Assembly (NCBI GenBank): GCA_002292165.1
Contig: DBBK01000053.1
Coordinates: 1 to 5,668 of the forward strand
DNA from: Brevundimonas sp. UBA986
GTDB lineage: Bacteria; Pseudomonadota; Alphaproteobacteria; Caulobacterales; Caulobacteraceae
Length of the DNA: 5,668 nucleotides
Reading direction: 5' to 3'
The translations under genes were made by a program, and so were the position numbers. The notes beneath the pieces were generated by a model, which saw only the letters and a program-made list of their open reading frames with translations, did no database searches and was not told the DNA's origin. Positions 5,631-5,668 of this stretch are shown here, piece by piece (position 1 is the first letter of the stretch; every line of letters begins with the position of its first letter).

Positions 5631-5646
5631 CGGTATCCGGACACCG
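5631..5646. repeat. Imperfect inverted repeat just after mazG
   Basis: CGGTATCC followed directly by GGACACCG forms an 8+8 inverted repeat with one mismatch, starting six bases after the mazG stop. As minus-strand RNA the mismatch becomes a G-U pair, giving a six-pair stem with a CCGG loop. No T-tract follows on either strand, so an operator for a gene beyond the window is as likely as a terminator. Confidence 0.35.
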
Positions 5647-5652
5647 TATTTG

Positions 5653-5668
5653 CACTCGAAAAAGAGTG
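5653..5668 (+). terminator. Possible hairpin at the window edge, perhaps the mazG terminator
   Basis: CACTC and GAGTG pair around a GAAAAA loop (5658-5663). The stem of five pairs reaches the last base of the window, so both its true length and any following T-tract are out of sight. It may instead be part of the promoter region of the next gene. Confidence 0.3.

Noticed and set aside
1..5668. Search for tRNA, rRNA, CRISPR arrays, insertion sequences, toxin-antitoxin or defence genes
   Set aside because: None was recognised by reading. There are no long direct or terminal inverted repeats, and nearly all bases are accounted for by seven conventional genes.

Overview
The window is GC-rich, with codons ending mostly in G or C, and is almost entirely coding. 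Protein content and promoter style suggest an alphaproteobacterium, probably Caulobacterales and perhaps Brevundimonas-like. The main clue is a match upstream of wrbA to the Caulobacter housekeeping (sigma-73) promoter consensus TTGACGS-N10-14-GCTANAWC. The genus is an inference; no marker gene is present.

Layout. Four complete genes and one partial gene lie on the minus strand in the left 3.3 kb. Two genes lie on the plus strand in the right 2.2 kb. The two groups diverge from a gap of about 118 bp (3328-3445). Read in the direction of transcription, the minus strand carries an exported M15 (VanY-like) peptidoglycan carboxypeptidase, a DUF805 membrane protein, a small HExxH protein resembling alphaproteobacterial 'vgr-related' proteins, wrbA (NAD(P)H:quinone oxidoreductase) and a ygiD/DODA-type extradiol dioxygenase cut off by the left window edge. 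The first three are nearly contiguous (3-base gap, then a TGATG overlap). wrbA and ygiD are 4 bases apart and appear to have their own promoter, which overlaps the 3' end of the HExxH gene. The plus strand carries a GPH/MelB-type sugar:cation symporter and mazG, joined by an ATGA overlap.

Function. The window falls into three modules: a cell-envelope module (secreted peptidase, membrane protein, putative metalloprotein), a quinone/catechol redox module (WrbA, dioxygenase), and a transporter coupled to a nucleotide house-cleaning enzyme (MazG).

No mobile element, CRISPR array, tRNA, rRNA or defence system was seen, and nothing supports a wholly new system. The points most worth a second look are a protein-coding 3' end that doubles as the wrbA promoter and a possible operator, the little-studied HExxH protein, a short codon-use anomaly inside mazG, and a tight divergent promoter region.
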